A stretch of DNA of 64,000 bases, from the NCBI GenBank assembly GCA_037074615.1, contig CM073554.1, positions 20,534,501 to 20,598,500 of the forward strand, written 5' to 3'. Each line of letters starts with the position of its first letter. Positions within the stretch are counted from its first letter, which is position 1. The notes below the pieces were generated by a model. It had not been told where the DNA came from, ran no database searches, and was given only the letters and a program-made list of their open reading frames with translations. Positions 12,753 to 26,088 of this stretch are shown here, one piece after another. This stretch comes from Leucaena leucocephala. Its lineage: Eukaryota; Streptophyta; Magnoliopsida; Fabales; Fabaceae. The position numbers and the translations under genes are program-made.

Positions 12753-13559
12753 TATATAAAATGGCATAAATAGTTAAGATTGTGTACATATAACCATACT
12801 TCTTTAGCTTCATTATTATTATTTTTCCAAGAAAATACATCAACATATGACAATATCAAGCTAATTAGCTAGCTAAGTTCATGCACTCCAAATGAATTTG
12901 AACTTAAAAAATGTAAGCATGGAAAATTTGTGATGAGTCCCACATTTCATAAGTCTTGTGGTTTATAAGTTTAAAATGTTCTCTCATTTAATACGTTAAC
13001 CTTTGGATGAGAATAAATCATTTATATAAAAAACATGAAAACCATTCTCTATCATATTCTCATTCACTTTTATTTACTATAATATCCTACTCCCCTAAGC
13101 TTATCAAAGTTCTACTCCATACTTGAGAGTGAAGTCAAGGCATATATATGTTTCAAACGTGACTCATCATCCACTCTCTTCTTTGGACAATAATGGTATA
13201 ACGTCATAAGTGGGATCGAATCCATAAACATTCTCCTTCTCTCTGTTTTTTTTTTTTCATTTCTCAACTCTGCTATCTTAATTTCTTCAAAGGTCAAACG
13301 TTCCATTTAATTTTTCATGGGGTTAGTAGGATAAACTGTGAATGAGAAAGGTACGCATTTTTTTCAACTCTGGTATTGGCCTTGGATTTGGAATGATTTT
13401 GACAGCATTGTCTTCTATTTCTTTTTCACCCCTTGACCTGCTTCATCTGTCAAAATCAATTCAAATTGATCTGCTTCTCTCTTTAATGGGAACATGCATC
13501 CTCGTGGAGTTACGCAGCACACTTCTCTGGCTTCAGCTATGAATGAACCATTTGGTAAG
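12753..13559. other. Intergenic, no gene seen
   Basis: Two short opposing open frames near 13.1-13.5 kb show no family motif and no splice-supported extension. I assign no function. Confidence 0.4.
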
Positions 13560-13930
13560 ATGGAAGAATTTTGTATAGAAGTAGAAGTGGAAATATAATT
13601 AAGCTAAAAATGAATTTTAAAAATTTGTTTAGTAATATAGAAATGAATATAGAATTGATATATATTTTTTTATAATTTATATTAAAATGGTCTAAAATAT
13701 TTTTTTATATTTAGGAAGGGGTAAAGTTATCTAAAAATTTTATAATTTGGGATAAAATAATCTAAAATATTTTACTTCTACTTTTGTTATCTTATTTATC
13801 AACTTTTTGATAGAACTGAAATTGCTCAAAATATTTAAAGTAAAAATGGATGTAGTTTCTATTATACCAAATAAGAGGAATAGAATATTCTACTTCCACA
13901 ATCCTACTCGACAAAAATAAATATTTCTTC
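13560..13930. repeat. Dispersed AT-rich repeat, copy 1
   Basis: The block with TATAATTT...GATAAAATAATCTAAAATA and ATTTTACTTCTACTTTTGTT is shared, in the same orientation, with 56480-56770 (TCTAAAATATTTTACTTATA). It is therefore a dispersed non-coding repeat, perhaps a MITE. Its boundaries are approximate. Confidence 0.5.
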
Positions 13931-16019
13931 CTTCAATTATACCAATTGAAATGACGAAATCATTATATATAGGATCCATGAAAAAAGAACTTAATTACTA
14001 AAAAAATTCAAAAATAAATAAGTATTATATAATGACAAATTATAGTATATAAAATAATAATAGATTTATAGCTGCTCATTTATTTTAAAATTTTAGTAAT
14101 TAATTAATTTTTTTTAGAACTTTATAATAATCTTTTTGGTGATTAATGATTTTGGGGGTGGGGGTTACAAATGAGCATATATAGATCTAGGGATGGAAAG
14201 ATAAAATAAGATAAGAAATGACTAAAAAGAGAAACAATATATGATAATAAAAAATTATTGTTAATTTAATGGAATATAAATAAAAAATTAATTATTTACT
14301 CCTTATAGTTTTATTAAATTTATAACTCAATCTTTATAATTTGATTGGTCCTAACTTAGTGTTTAAAGTTTCTTTATTTCTTTTATTCATCCTTATATTT
14401 TTTAGAAAACAGATGAGTAACTCAATTTGTTAAAAAAAAAATTCTCTTCTCTTCCCTGTTCTGCTTATTTGGAAACGTTGTCGCTAGAACAGAGGTGGAG
14501 AAGCTCACCTTCAACGAACAATGAAACTAGGCTGCTGACCCATTTATATAAAAGAAGAAGAAGAAGAAGAAGAAGGTGAACCGGCAGAGCATCCTATGAG
14601 CATGAACACGGGAGTGAGAGCCTGATATTGATTAGATATGATAAGAAGATGAAACAAAGTAGAAGGAACGACATGGGCATGGTTAGCAGAGATTGAGGAG
14701 GAGGACAGAGTATTGAATGTACGCTTGCCTGAAAATGAAGATAAACTTGCATTGGTTATAAGTGTAATTTGATGATGAGGGATGTGTTCGTGCATGATGT
14801 ATTAAAGTGTTGAGGAATCTGGGTTGAAGTGTTTATGGGTTTTCCTTCCACTTCTTGTTGTATTGGAAGAATTAGTTCTTCAAGGTGATATTGATGATAG
14901 TTTTTGTTGGTGAGACTGCTTTAGAATTGAATATGTGCCATATCAGAGCTATCCCCAATTGTTATGCTGGCATGAATGACCAAGAACCTGGCTGCTGATC
15001 TTCCATACAAAAATATTAGCAAAAAGCTAAGAAAAGTTAGGGAGAAATATATAGCCTTAGTTACATTACATCGGAACCTTTCATAGTACGGTGTGATAAC
15101 GCTAACACTTCGTTCACATATCTGTCTGCTTCTTTTAATATCCATTTCGCTTTATATAGTACGTTTGAAGCCTGAGAAATATTTATATAGTTAAGTAGTG
15201 TCGTATCAGTCAAAACTTATTTCAATTTTAGTTAGCTAATCACTTATATAAAAACTTCATATTTTATATTAATTTTAAAAGAAAGGTCTCGTAATATTAT
15301 TATTTTTTATTATGTTAAATATTTTTAAAAGGTTTATTTATTTTAAAGATAAAATAAATTTTGAATTATTTTCCACGTGTTAACAACCAATTAGAATAAA
15401 ATATTGAATAAATTATTATATTTTGATTGTATATAGTTTAGATAATATAAAACTATAAAATTTAGAGTATATATGTATTTCTCTTAAAACAATAGATGAA
15501 TCAAGTTTTGAAGTATTTGGTTTATATATGAATCAAGTTTAAATAATTTTTAAAATATATTTCGATCTTAATTATAAGATTCAATTAATTTTTTTTGTAT
15601 AAATCTAAGAAGTTAAATAAATAAATTAATTATTATCAGAACTAATTTCTCAAAATAAATTCATATATATACTCTTCAATCTATTTAAATTAATCAATTA
15701 ACTATTATTTAGTTACAATTAATTAATTAATTTTACTTTTTAAATTTTTTAAAATAAGTTAACTAAATTTTATAATTAAAACAAGAGGTAGTATAAAATT
15801 ATATATTAAGATTAAGCACGCATGATTGTTATCTTACTGTTTTTTATCTTCCTACTCTAACTTCAAGTCACATTCATAACATCATCTTTTCAGGAATGGC
15901 AATGACCATTCTTATTTCTAAAATATAAAAAAAGATTCAAATTCCATTATCAATTAGTTAAATTTCGTTATAAATGATTTTGGTTGTATCTGAGATCATT
16001 TTCATTTGTAGCCATACAA
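13931..16019. other. Intergenic, (GAA)n microsatellite, no gene seen
   Basis: A GAA/AAG trinucleotide run lies at 14552-14575. Two minus-strand open frames (14544-14795 and 14921-15145) have no motif I recognise, and I cannot join them by convincing splice sites. They could be chance frames or decayed gene pieces. Confidence 0.4.
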
Positions 16020-17960
16020 TAACCCGATCATTCTGATAGACTTAGGTATTCGACCACAGTAAATACATTCTAAGGAACTAAGAGAGGGAGAGAAAAGAGA
16101 AATATACTAGGTGGGGAGAATCTATCGAATAATAAAATATAGGTGAGTTATGTTATCCAATTATTTTCTTCCTCAATGCCACTAGCGTGAATCACTAGTA
16201 TCATAAGTTCAAAATTCAAAATTTAAACATAAGGGAAATATATCAGATAACAACCCTTATTTTTAGTTATTATCACTTGAGTCCCATATTAAGTGGGCTT
16301 AGGCTCAATCTACCAAAGGTGGATCAATGTCCAAATTTTAACATCTCCCACTCGTACTTAGTAGATTAGATACCGTATGCCTAGCCTCTTTCTTTTCTTT
16401 CTTTCATATTAAGTATTTTGTCATGACCACGTGAGAATGACGTCTCTACTTAGCCAACTGTACTAAAAATCCTTTTTACAAGATCAGTACAAAGCAACCT
16501 CCTTCATGTAGCTTGAATTCAATAATATGGCTCAAATGTCCCAAACTTACTGATATACACTTTTCTATGACTAATGTCATCCCTCTCCAATCAATAGTTG
16601 GCTCATTGCTTTTTTTGTAATCCTAATATCCACACTTATGAAAAATAAAATATTATAAGGGACATGTCACAGATCCTGGCATATGCGTGTATTTTGTAGA
16701 TAATTTTTTTCACCCATATATCACTTTGACATGTATCAACCGCTTTCCTAGTATAATTCTTTTGATCGTATCTATCATGATCACATGATATATAATAAAG
16801 TAGTAGTTATTGAAATATACCTCTATAATATTATCAAAGTCAAAGGATACCAATAAAAGAATTATTCCTTCCTGAGGCTCAGACAACAATAAAATATGGA
16901 TCTTTCAATTACTTCCCTTTTGCAATTCTTCTAGCACATGTGGTATGAATCACATTCTATAATGTTACTCTTATACTATAAGAGTGTTCATCGCTTTGGA
17001 TTTATCATTAACACCGTATAAACCTAAGTCTAGAGACTCTCATTATCTATACCCAAACCCTTCAACTCTACTCATCTCATATGACATCAACATTAAAGGA
17101 TTTATTATATGGCTACAGACATTACGGAAGTGGGTTTCCATGATTTCATCTAATTTTATGTATACGGATCTCATCTCAACTTGTTACACTTTAACCGAGG
17201 TGACGTATAGTTTGTGTTTCTTCTTTACCATATCAATACTCTTTGTCACTCTACTAGTGAAAACAAATGTCTCATCTTTGCATACTCCACCTGAGCGTCA
17301 AAGGCGGATTCTCATGTGAGACAGCCAACTTTTCTACCGTGTACGACATACTAGACATTGCATACTTTATTTCAATATGTTTGGTCTTATTATGATACTT
17401 AGGATCTTTGGCTATAGCCACAGTATTATCACAATGCACTAATACTAGATTGACACTCTTATTTCTAAATCTAAGGTGCTCTATGAATCTTTTTAGCAAC
17501 AAAGTCTCTTGCACTACTACAGTGCATGCCATAAACTCAGCTTTCATAGATTGTAAGACAATGTACATTTACTTCTTGCTATTCCAACATATGACACTAT
17601 TGTTCAGCAAGAAGGTATAACTAGAAGTTGATCTACGTTGTTCCTCATCTCTACCTATATCAGCATTGGAGTATCCCACCAAACATAGTGCATAATTAGC
17701 TATGTGCTTCAAGTATCTTAAGATTTTTTTTACTATCTTCCAGTATTTTTCACCTGGGTTAGACTAGAACCTGCTTACCAATCCTACTGTATAACAAATA
17801 TCTGATCTTGTACATATTATTGCATACATTAAATTGCCAATGGTATTAACATATAGAACTCTTTCTATTTTCTTCTTATCTAAATCAGTTTTAGGACACG
17901 AATCAGTACTTAAGGCTACTCTTTATTTGTTTTACATAAGGAGGATTTGGTATCCTCCAA
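16020..17960 (-). mobile_element. Decayed Ty1/copia retrotransposon 3' portion with LTR
   Basis: Minus-strand translation at 17960-17270 gives the reverse-transcriptase/RNase H end of a copia polyprotein: NTIGNLMYAIICTRSDICYT, then YSNADIGRDEEQRRSTSSYT, then MKAEFMACT and the catalytic-region CDNTVAIAKDPKYHNKTKHI. In-frame stops (for example after LVSRF) show it is dead. Toward the 3' end a purine-rich tract (GAGTGGGAGA) at about 16344-16355 immediately precedes TGTTAAAATTTGG, the expected polypurine tract plus start of the 3' LTR at 16343. The far LTR end, near 16020, is a guess. The 5' half (gag, protease, integrase) is not seen. Confidence 0.75.
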
Positions 17961-18347
17961 AGAATACAAAATTCAGAACAAAAATAGAGAAAACAACTGG
18001 AAAGAAAATGTTAAGCCAGCAGTAATTCTGCCAGTCCCTCTGGATATCCAAGGGGACAGTCTTCAAAAATACTGTATATTGCATGGGAAATTAGTGGGTT
18101 ATTACTTGAAGGGATCGGCCTGAGTGAAATGTAAAACTTTTTTAAGCTGTCTGTCTAAGTAATATTCAGACAATGAGGGAGACTAGGTCACACCTGTGTT
18201 GATTAGAATGGCCGTCTCACCACATTAGCATGCTTGTTTCAACTATGATATCTTTGTGCCATTCTTGTTATTAATCAAGTGTCATATCACTTTCATTTAA
18301 ATTTCTCATTTAAGGATTTTAATTTAACATATAGAAAATTGCCTCAG

Positions 18348-19296
18348 GGGAAATATGAGGACACAATCAAAGAGTGCACTAAGGCATTGGAACTCAATCC
18401 TGCATATCTGAGAGCTCTGGTGAGAAGAGGCGATGCACATGAAAAGCTTGAGCATTTTGAAGAGGCCATTGCCGGTGAGTTCAGTTTTTTGTGTGATCAT
18501 ATTGAATACTGTGGTACTGTCTGAATATATGCTTTAGCTGACATTGTATTAGTATGTAATTTAAACACCAATGGGTTACTAATCTACAGTTTGTATTGTT
18601 TGTTGGGCTTGATCTAACCCTTTGCCTTTCACAATTTTTCTTCATATTGGCAGATATGAAAAAGATCATAGAAATTGATCACTCAAATGATCAAGCTAGG
18701 AGAACCATTTGGAAATTGGAACCCCTGGCAGCAGAAGCGGGAGAAGATGAAGGAAGAAATGATTGGTAGTTCTTTCTTTCCTTTTCTCCTTTATTGTTTT
18801 TGATCTGTGGGAAAAGGAAGCTTTTTATTTTATTATATCCGTTCTTATTGAATAGTTGAACTTTATGCAGGTCTGGTTTTATAGGTGTTGGCATAAACCT
18901 TTGGAACATCCAAAAAACAATTAACTAATTAGTTTAGTTGGCTGCTTATTTGGGAGTAACCTTTGATAAATATGATGGCCTCTTATCCATTTTCCTTTTC
19001 ATAAACTGACAATACATTGGTTGTCAAAAAGGTAGATAACAGGCCTGTGATCTGTTTAATATAATGATGGGTATATAATTACATTAATGTTGCGTGGCAT
19101 ATGTTTCAACATTATGAGATTCTGACTTCTGAGATCATGCTTCAGTAGTCATTGCTAACGGAGTTATGTGTTGGGGGCAGGTAAACTGAAAGAAATGGGC
19201 AATTCTTTGTTGGGCCGCTTTGGGATGAGCGTTGACAACTTCAAAGCTGTTCAAGACCCCAACACTGGTTCCTATTCCATCTCATTCCAACGCTAA
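18348..19296 (+). pseudogene. TTC1/TPR1-like tetratricopeptide protein, 5'-truncated and frameshifted
   Basis: Three exons match the C-terminal part of the plant TTC1 family (At4g30480-like, an HSP90/HSP70-binding TPR co-chaperone type). Exon 18348-18474 gives GKYEDTIKECTKALELNP and RGDAHEKLEHFEEAI, one TPR motif. Exon 18654-18765 gives DMKKIIEIDHSNDQAR and LEPLAAE. Exon 19181-19296 gives GKLKEMGNSLLGRFGMS and ends SYSISFQR plus a stop. After LAAE, exon 2 lacks two bases (or has gained one) relative to the family pattern EKREKMKEEMI, so exon 3 is out of phase. The N-terminal half and earlier TPRs are absent. Introns are retained, so this is a segmental duplicate, not a retrocopy. The copia remnant lies just upstream. 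Confidence 0.8.
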
Positions 19297-20429
19297 TAAG
19301 CTTTTCTGAGAGATCATTGGCAGTGGCACAACACAAATGTTAGCAAGTGGGTGAACGGCGTATATATCTTACATCTGCTTTCTTTGGGAATTGGTTGATT
19401 GACTTGTAAATTGCGATGTCAAAGGGTTGTCATGGATGAGTTTTTTACTCTCTTCTCTGACATATGCTATATGTCTACCTGATAAATGGTTTATTTTATG
19501 GAATGAATATCATGTTGAGAGTTCAAATGATTAGTTTTGTTGGTGCTTCCAATTGGAACTTTAGTTTTCTCTAAATTAATTATAATAAATGTCATCTGTA
19601 CCTCTTAAAATATTGTTGTATAATATTATATTATATTATATTATATTGTATATAATAATATTAAAAATAAAATAAATTGAGATATTATATTTATAATTAA
19701 GATTAATTTTTTAATAATTTTTAAAATTAATTTTGGAGAAATATTAGTATTTGACACCTCACCCCTCAAGGGTGATGGAGCTTTTTATGTGTTGACGTCT
19801 CTTTGCCACCGTGTAAATCTTGTTTTTTTATATAAAAAAATTATATAGATTTAATATCAATTCCCTTACGATTATAAGGTTTAGAGAATATTTATACAAG
19901 ATTTATAAAAGCAGTGAAAATCAAACTCTATTATCGTATTTCTGTACAAATTGTGTTTCTATTTTTTTGGCAAAAGAAGAGAGCACGCTGGCATATATAT
20001 AGACATGTCTTAATATATAATATTTTTAATTAATTTAATTAAATTAAAATAAATTAATTAATATAATATATTTTTTAAATATTTTAATTATTTTTTAACT
20101 CTCTCTCTTCCTCTCTAAATTATTATTAAAAAAATAATAATAAAAATAATTTATAAAAAATTAATAAATATAAAAAAATATCTCTAAATATTAAATTAAG
20201 TAGCGGGGCAGTATATTCTTTAATTATAAGAAGCCGAATCAGAAGTAGCAACACAGAAACCAACCGCTCAAGAAAAGGAGCAAACATAAGAAAATAAAAA
20301 CAAAACTAAATTGTAGTACCAGGCAGTAAGCAAAGCATAAAGTGTTGAGTTCCATAAAAAATTGCCGAGGTTCTTTTCTTTACGTGTAGGCAAGCTTTAG
20401 TATTTCTTTTGTGTCTCTTACAGATCATC
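19297..20429. other. Intergenic, AT microsatellite, no gene seen
   Basis: A TATAT/TATTA repeat occupies about 19618-19660. The rest is AT-rich with no motif-bearing frame. The 3' flank of the TPR pseudogene is included. Confidence 0.5.
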
Positions 20430-21400
20430 TTCCTCCACATCTTACTTGCCATTCATGGTTTTCATTGCCATCTGATATTCTTTGCCTCCTGTTTCTTAAA
20501 CTTTCAGCACTCTCTGTTCTTCAAAATTCTTCTCCTGTGTCCTTCCAAGTTTCAGAAACAAATCATTGCAAATCAAACATTCATTCATTTCCTAAGACCT
20601 TGTCTCTACTATAGCTGTTCATTTCTTGTTCCCATTTTTCTTTCTTCGTTTTTCTTTTGCTCATACCCTGTTCCACTTGTTTCGTTGTTTTCCACATATA
20701 AGCTACTTTTCAAAAACCCAAAAATATCGTCAGTTTTCTGCATTAAATGTATTTTCTTTTCAATCATATACCCATAAAAATCTGAAAAAGCAAAAAAAAT
20801 CGTTTGAACATTTTTTTTCTTGCTGCTCTGCTTCTGCATTATATTATAACAAGTCTGTTGCTTTTCGTTGTGATCGATCTTGTATAAAAATCTCAAAAGT
20901 GTCTTCTTCACTGCTTCTTTTTCTGCATCTTAATTCCTTGGCATTGTTTTCATCTTCTTTTTGTAGATCACCTGATATTCATTCATTGCTTTCTATTTCT
21001 CAAACTTGATACTAGGACTCTCTGTTTTACAATCTTGTTCTGCTGTTTCCTTCAAGTTTCAGAAGAAATCATTCCAAATTAAACATTCATTTACTCCTGG
21101 TTCTCAGTTTTCAGATCAAACTTGTTTTGCCGTTTTCCACAGACAAACTACTTTTTAAAAAAATAAAAAATTGTCATTTTCCTGCATTAGGTTTGTTGTC
21201 TTCTTGTCAATCATATGCCCATAAAAATCTTAAAAAAAAAAATACTCCATTCAAAGGTTTTTCTTCTTCTTCCTCTCAAGCTCACATTTTTTTTTCTTTA
21301 AAAAATTGTCGATATCTCGTTTGAACAGAGTCTGTTGTTTTTCATTGTGATCATTGATCAATCCTGTATAAAAGTCTCAAAAAAAAAAAAACATTTGCCT
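20430..21400 (+). repeat. Degenerate direct duplication of about 0.5 kb
   Basis: Two successive copies share the same order of landmarks. Copy 1 (about 20430-20905) has CATCTGATATTC, CACTCTCTGTTCTTC, CAAGTTTCAGAA, AAACATTCATTCATT, CAATCATATACCCATAAAAA. Copy 2 (about 20965-21400) has CACCTGATATTC, GACTCTCTGTTTTAC, CAAGTTTCAGAAG, AAACATTCATTTACT, CAATCATATGCCCATAAAAA. It is pyrimidine-rich and lies upstream of the NLR gene, so it may be promoter or leader sequence. The overlapping open frames here have no recognised motif and I treat them as chance. Confidence 0.65.
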
Positions 21401-21499
21401 CAGAGATTTGGGAAGTGTGTTCTTCATCAATAGTAAGTGCATCTTGATAGTTAATTACAAGTTTTTATTAATGCTGTGAATTGGATACTTACTCTGTTT

Positions 21500-21581
21500 C
21501 TTCTCAATCAATCACAGAACTTCCTCAGACCTCAAGCTACTAGGAACCAGAACCACAACATCGCGTCTCATCCACTTTTGG
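21500..21581 (+). promoter_or_regulatory. Candidate 5' untranslated exon of the NLR gene
   Basis: The sequence ending CATCCACTTTTG|GTAAAGTG has a good donor. The NLR start codon at 23293 is preceded by a good acceptor (TTTATTTAG|GAAATAAGA) at about 23282. A leader intron of about 1.7 kb is therefore plausible. This is an inference from splice signals only. Confidence 0.35.
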
Positions 21582-21991
21582 TAAAGTGTGTGTATATCTA
21601 TACGATGTAACTTTACTTCCTTCTTATTGTTTCTCTCTGTATTTGTTTTTCTAACATAGTGGCATGTTTTTTTTTTCCTTTGACGTATTAAACTTCTTAG
21701 TGAGGAAGTAGTTGCCATTGCAATTGATCCTTTCTGTTGTTTTGGAGGGATTGTTTATAATAACTATAAACAAACAACTTTCTTTGAAAACAACTGTACT
21801 GTCAAATTTTCTTTTTTGTTTTTTGGCTCTTTTTTTTTTTAATTTGTTGAAAGAGGGTAGGATGAGCAATATCTATTAACTAGAAATTAGTCAATACTTG
21901 TGACTATAAACGGAGACACCACATTACTAAAAGGATTACAAGTCATCTCCCATTACCCATCACTTTCTTATGACAGGATAAGATTCATTAA

Positions 21992-22359
21992 CGCTGTGCT
22001 TGGATTGAGTTGGATTGAGGGAAAAGAGGAGAGGAAAGAAAAATAGGGTAAGAAATTAGAGAAGAAATAGATTTTCCCTTGCTTATATAGAGGAGAAAAT
22101 AGGAGAAAAAAATGGGGTGAGTCCCATACCCTATTTCTTTCCAAATTTTCACTCTATTTATGGAGAGATTTAAATAAAAAAAATCCCTTCCACTATCTGA
22201 CCTCTCTGACCCAAAGCTCTCATTTTCTTTCCTTTATGTTTTCTCTTGTTCATCTAAGCAAGATGGATGCTTACATTATCATTCAAATTTTATCTTCTCT
22301 TTATTTTCTTTCTTCTCATTTTCTTTCCTTCCAAATTTTCTTTCTTCCCAAGCAGAGGG
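21992..22359. mobile_element. Harbinger/Tourist-like MITE
   Basis: The termini are CGCTGTGCTTGG at the left and, reverse-complemented, CCCTCTGCTTGG at the right, flanked on both sides by TAA. This is the 3-bp target duplication typical of PIF/Harbinger elements. The interior is non-coding. It sits in the inferred leader intron or promoter of the NLR gene. Confidence 0.6.
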
Positions 22360-23292
22360 TAAATGTTAAGTATTCCTTTGATAAAAAGAGACTTGGCGTA
22401 TTTCTAAAACTATTAATTATTAATTTAAGTAAATTAAAGAAGTGCAAATAATATGGATATTTTAAAAAAAATTATAAATTTTAAAAAATAAAATAAATTA
22501 AGATATTATATATATAACTAAATTCAATTAATCAACTACTTCTTGTATTAATGATTGGATTTATTTTTCCTAATACTGTTGAGGTGAATTTGTTTAAGAT
22601 TTTAAAAAATTATTTTAGTTACTTTTAAGGAAGTGGGAGTTGTTGAATAACCTTGAGCTTGAAGTATATGCTGTAAAGTTTAACCTATCTGAAAAGAGAT
22701 TTTTTTAACAAAACCCTCGTGTTTAGCGTAAAGATCTTCTGACAACTCCCTCATTTAACTTAAATCACTTTGTTTCTTAATTTTAAACAAAATGGCCTTT
22801 AATTTATATATATAGAAGACTATAATTTAATAAAATTTATTGAGGAAGAGTAATTTTAAAAATATCATAAATATGGACATTTTATTTTTGCTAAGTATAT
22901 GTATCTTTCTATTTGATGTAATCGTATTCAAAGCATTGACGAACACTAAATGTAGGTGCTTTTTTCAATGGGGATTCAAACTTTGGTTCACCACATTTTG
23001 AGAAACTAACCCCTTATACCAAACCACTTAAATATGAGATCTTGATTTTGTACTCGCGTGATTGCAGAGAACATCTTTGAGAGAGTTATCCAATTAAGCT
23101 CTAATAGAGCTATTTTAGATTTACTATTGATCATACTACCTTTTACTGGTTAAAGGGAAGCAGTTGTATATGATTGTGTAATTTGTGTATGCGTCCCTTT
23201 TATGTTTGTTTTGGAGTTAAAATTACCTTTAGAACTGTGACTTCTGTTTATCTAAGTATTAGATTTCGTATCATTTTATTTAGGAAATAAGA

Positions 23293-26088
23293 ATGGAAGT
23301 TCTCAGTGCTATTGCTGGAAAAATAGCAGAGTTGACTGTAGTACCCATTGGAAGGCAAGTGGGATATTTATTATTTTACAAAGAAAACTTTAAGGAGCTG
23401 AATGATAAAATGGAGGAGTTGGAGGCAAAAAAAGTTCGCATCAAGCATGATGTTGAAGCAGAAAGAAGGAGCGGAAGAGACATTGAAGATGATGTAAAAA
23501 GATGGCAAAAGAGAGTTAAAGAGACCTTGCAAGAAGGAAAGAAACTTTGTGAAGGTGAACCTCGTGCAAGTGTACGGTGTTGGAAATGCTCTTTTCCTAA
23601 TTTGATATCACGACATCAACTTGGAAGAAAAGCAAAGAAAATGGCATTCACCATTGCTGAGCTAGAGCAAAAGAAGTTTGATGGCGGAGTTGGCCATGTT
23701 CCTGCTTCTAGCGTAGCAAGCTTAATATTTGTTACTCGAGGTAGTGAAAAGCTTGATTCCAGAAACTCAGCGAAGGAGAAGGTTGTGTTGAGCCTGACCG
23801 ACCCAAAAGTAAGCAAAGTTGGAATTTATGGGTTGGGTGGTGTGGGAAAGACCACTCTAGCTAAAGAGGTTGCCAAACATGTTAACGATCACAAGCTGTT
23901 TGATGTGGTGGCTATGGTAACTATATCCCAAACTTGGGACATTAACAGAGTTCAAGATGAAATTGCATATCAATTAGGCTTCCACCTGGAAGAGGATATC
24001 CCAATTGGAAGAGCCGACCTGCTGTGTAAAAGGATAAAAATGGAGAAGAGTATCCTTATCATACTTGATGACTTATGGGAGGAAATTGATTTGGACAAGT
24101 TGGGAATTCCTTCTGAGCAAGATCTTAAGGGTTGTAAATTATTGTTGACTTCTAGAAGTTTGGATATTCTACAGAAGAATGAGACTCAAAGGAACTTGGC
24201 TCTTCAAACATTGGATGAAGTAGAATCATGGAGTTTGTTTGAAGATATTGTTGGTGATGCTATTAGAGATGATGATTTGAAAAAGATAGCAAGCCAAGTG
24301 GTGGAAAGATGTGTAGGTTTGCCTGTTATGATAGTCTCAATTGCAAAGTCATTAAAATATAAAAAGAATATTTATTACTGGAAAGATGTCTTGAACAACT
24401 TAAAGAGAGTTGATAATGGAGACATGTATGGAACTGTTTTTTCAGCCTTTGAATTTACTTACAATCGATTGGAAGGTGATGCAATAAAGAAAGTATTCTT
24501 GCTTTGTGGTGTGTATGGACCATCCATGTCGGTTAGTAACTTGTTGAAATATGTAATTGGTTTGGGTATTCTGAAATACACAGATACTGTTGAAGATTCA
24601 AGAAATCAACTATATAGATTAATTGATGGCTTGAAGGCGTTTTGTTTGTTACTTGAGGATGATTCAACTGAGAGAGATGTAATTAACATGCATGACCTTG
24701 TTCGCGAAGTATCTGTTTCAATTGCTCGTAAGAATGAACATGTTTTTGTGTTGAAAAGAAATGATGATAGGATGCAAGATTGGCAGAGCAAGGATTTTCT
24801 TAACAAGTGTACCCAGATAATTTTAAAACCATGTTTTTTCCGCGAACTTCCTCAAAAGTTAGACTGCCCCAATTTGAAATTTTTCCTCTTACATAGCGGT
24901 GGTATTTGGACTTTGAAAATTCCAGACTCCTTTTTTGAGGGAATGGGAAACCTTGAAGTATTAGAATTGCGAGGTTTGCTAATACCTTCATTGCCTAAAT
25001 CTCTTGTTTCCTTGACCAAACTTAAAACATTATGTTTGGATCAATGCACTTTGGAACATATGACTAGAATATGTGCCTTGATAGATTTGGAAATTCTTAG
25101 TTTCGCCAATTCATCTACGGCGGAGTTCTCGAGTGAAATAGGACAACTGACTCGTCTGAGAATGTTGGATTTGAGCTATTCTAGAATTGAGATCATGCCA
25201 CCCAACATTTTATCCAAGTTGACTGAAATAGAGGAACTTTATATGAAGAACGCCTCAATTAAGTGGGAGGAGGAAAGTGCAACTAAGCAAAACAAAAATG
25301 CTAGTCTTGCTGAGCTAGGGTGTTTGAAAAGTTTGACTGCTTTAGAAATTCAAATTCGTGAGGCTTGGATGTTATCGAGGGACATGATGTTTGACAAGTT
25401 AGAGAGATATGAGGTTGTCATTGGAGATAACTGGGGATATCAATGGTCAGAAAATGAAAGGACCTCAAGGTTGCTAAAGCTAAAACTTGACCCTGGCACT
25501 CATTTGGAAGATGGGATTAAAACATTGATCGAACGAGCGAACGATTTGTACTTAGATGAAGTCAATGGAATTTCGGACGTGCTTTTCAATTTGAATGGCG
25601 AAGGATTTCCTCTACTGAAGTATCTCGAAATCCAAGATAATGGCCAAGTTCAACATATTATCAACACAATGGGAAGGAATGAAACTCAAGTTTTGTTCCC
25701 AAAATTGGAGACGTTAATACTTTACAATCTCAATAACTTAGAGAAGATATGCCATGGCCCACTTCCTATTGATTCCTTTCACAAACTCACAGTCATCAAA
25801 ATCAGAAGTTGTGACAAATTGGTATATCTCTGCTCTTTTGTAATGGCAAAAGCTCTTTCTCAACTTGTTCAGCTTCAAGTTTTTAGATGCAGTTCAATGA
25901 AGAGCATTGTGCACATTGAAAATGAGGATTGCGGTATAACTGCGGACGACAAGATTGACTTTCATTCATTGCACTCCTTGAGTCTCTGTCATTTGCCACT
26001 CATCCATGATTTTTGCTCAAAGACAACCACGCAAAATTCGTTGAGGACTAATGTTCCCACATCGCTGTTTAATTGCGTTAACATTAAG
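23293..26088 (+). CDS. NLR exon 1: coiled coil, NB-ARC and first LRRs
   Basis: This 932-codon exon contains the whole signalling and switch part. A helical CC region spans about residues 1-150. The P-loop GLGGVGKTT has Lys186. Kinase-2 is LDDLW at 258-262, RNBS-B is LLLTSRS at 283-289, the GLPL motif is a GLPV variant at 342-345, and MHD is intact at 466-468. LRRs begin near residue 500, with NLEVLELRG, LRMLDLSYSR and similar repeats. All nucleotide-binding motifs are present, so the switch should be functional. The exon ends phase 0 at ...VNIK|GTATGC; reading on into the intron adds 26 residues to a stop, which is read-through and not a likely end. Confidence 0.93.

Noticed and set aside
16984..17319. 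111-codon plus-strand open frame
   Set aside because: It runs antisense to the copia remnant, whose minus-strand translation shows the recognisable RNase H motifs.
20409..21324. Overlapping 122- and 127-codon plus-strand open frames
   Set aside because: They are Phe/Ser/Leu-rich frames from a pyrimidine-rich duplicated tract; no motif, and the two repeat copies do not preserve a common frame.
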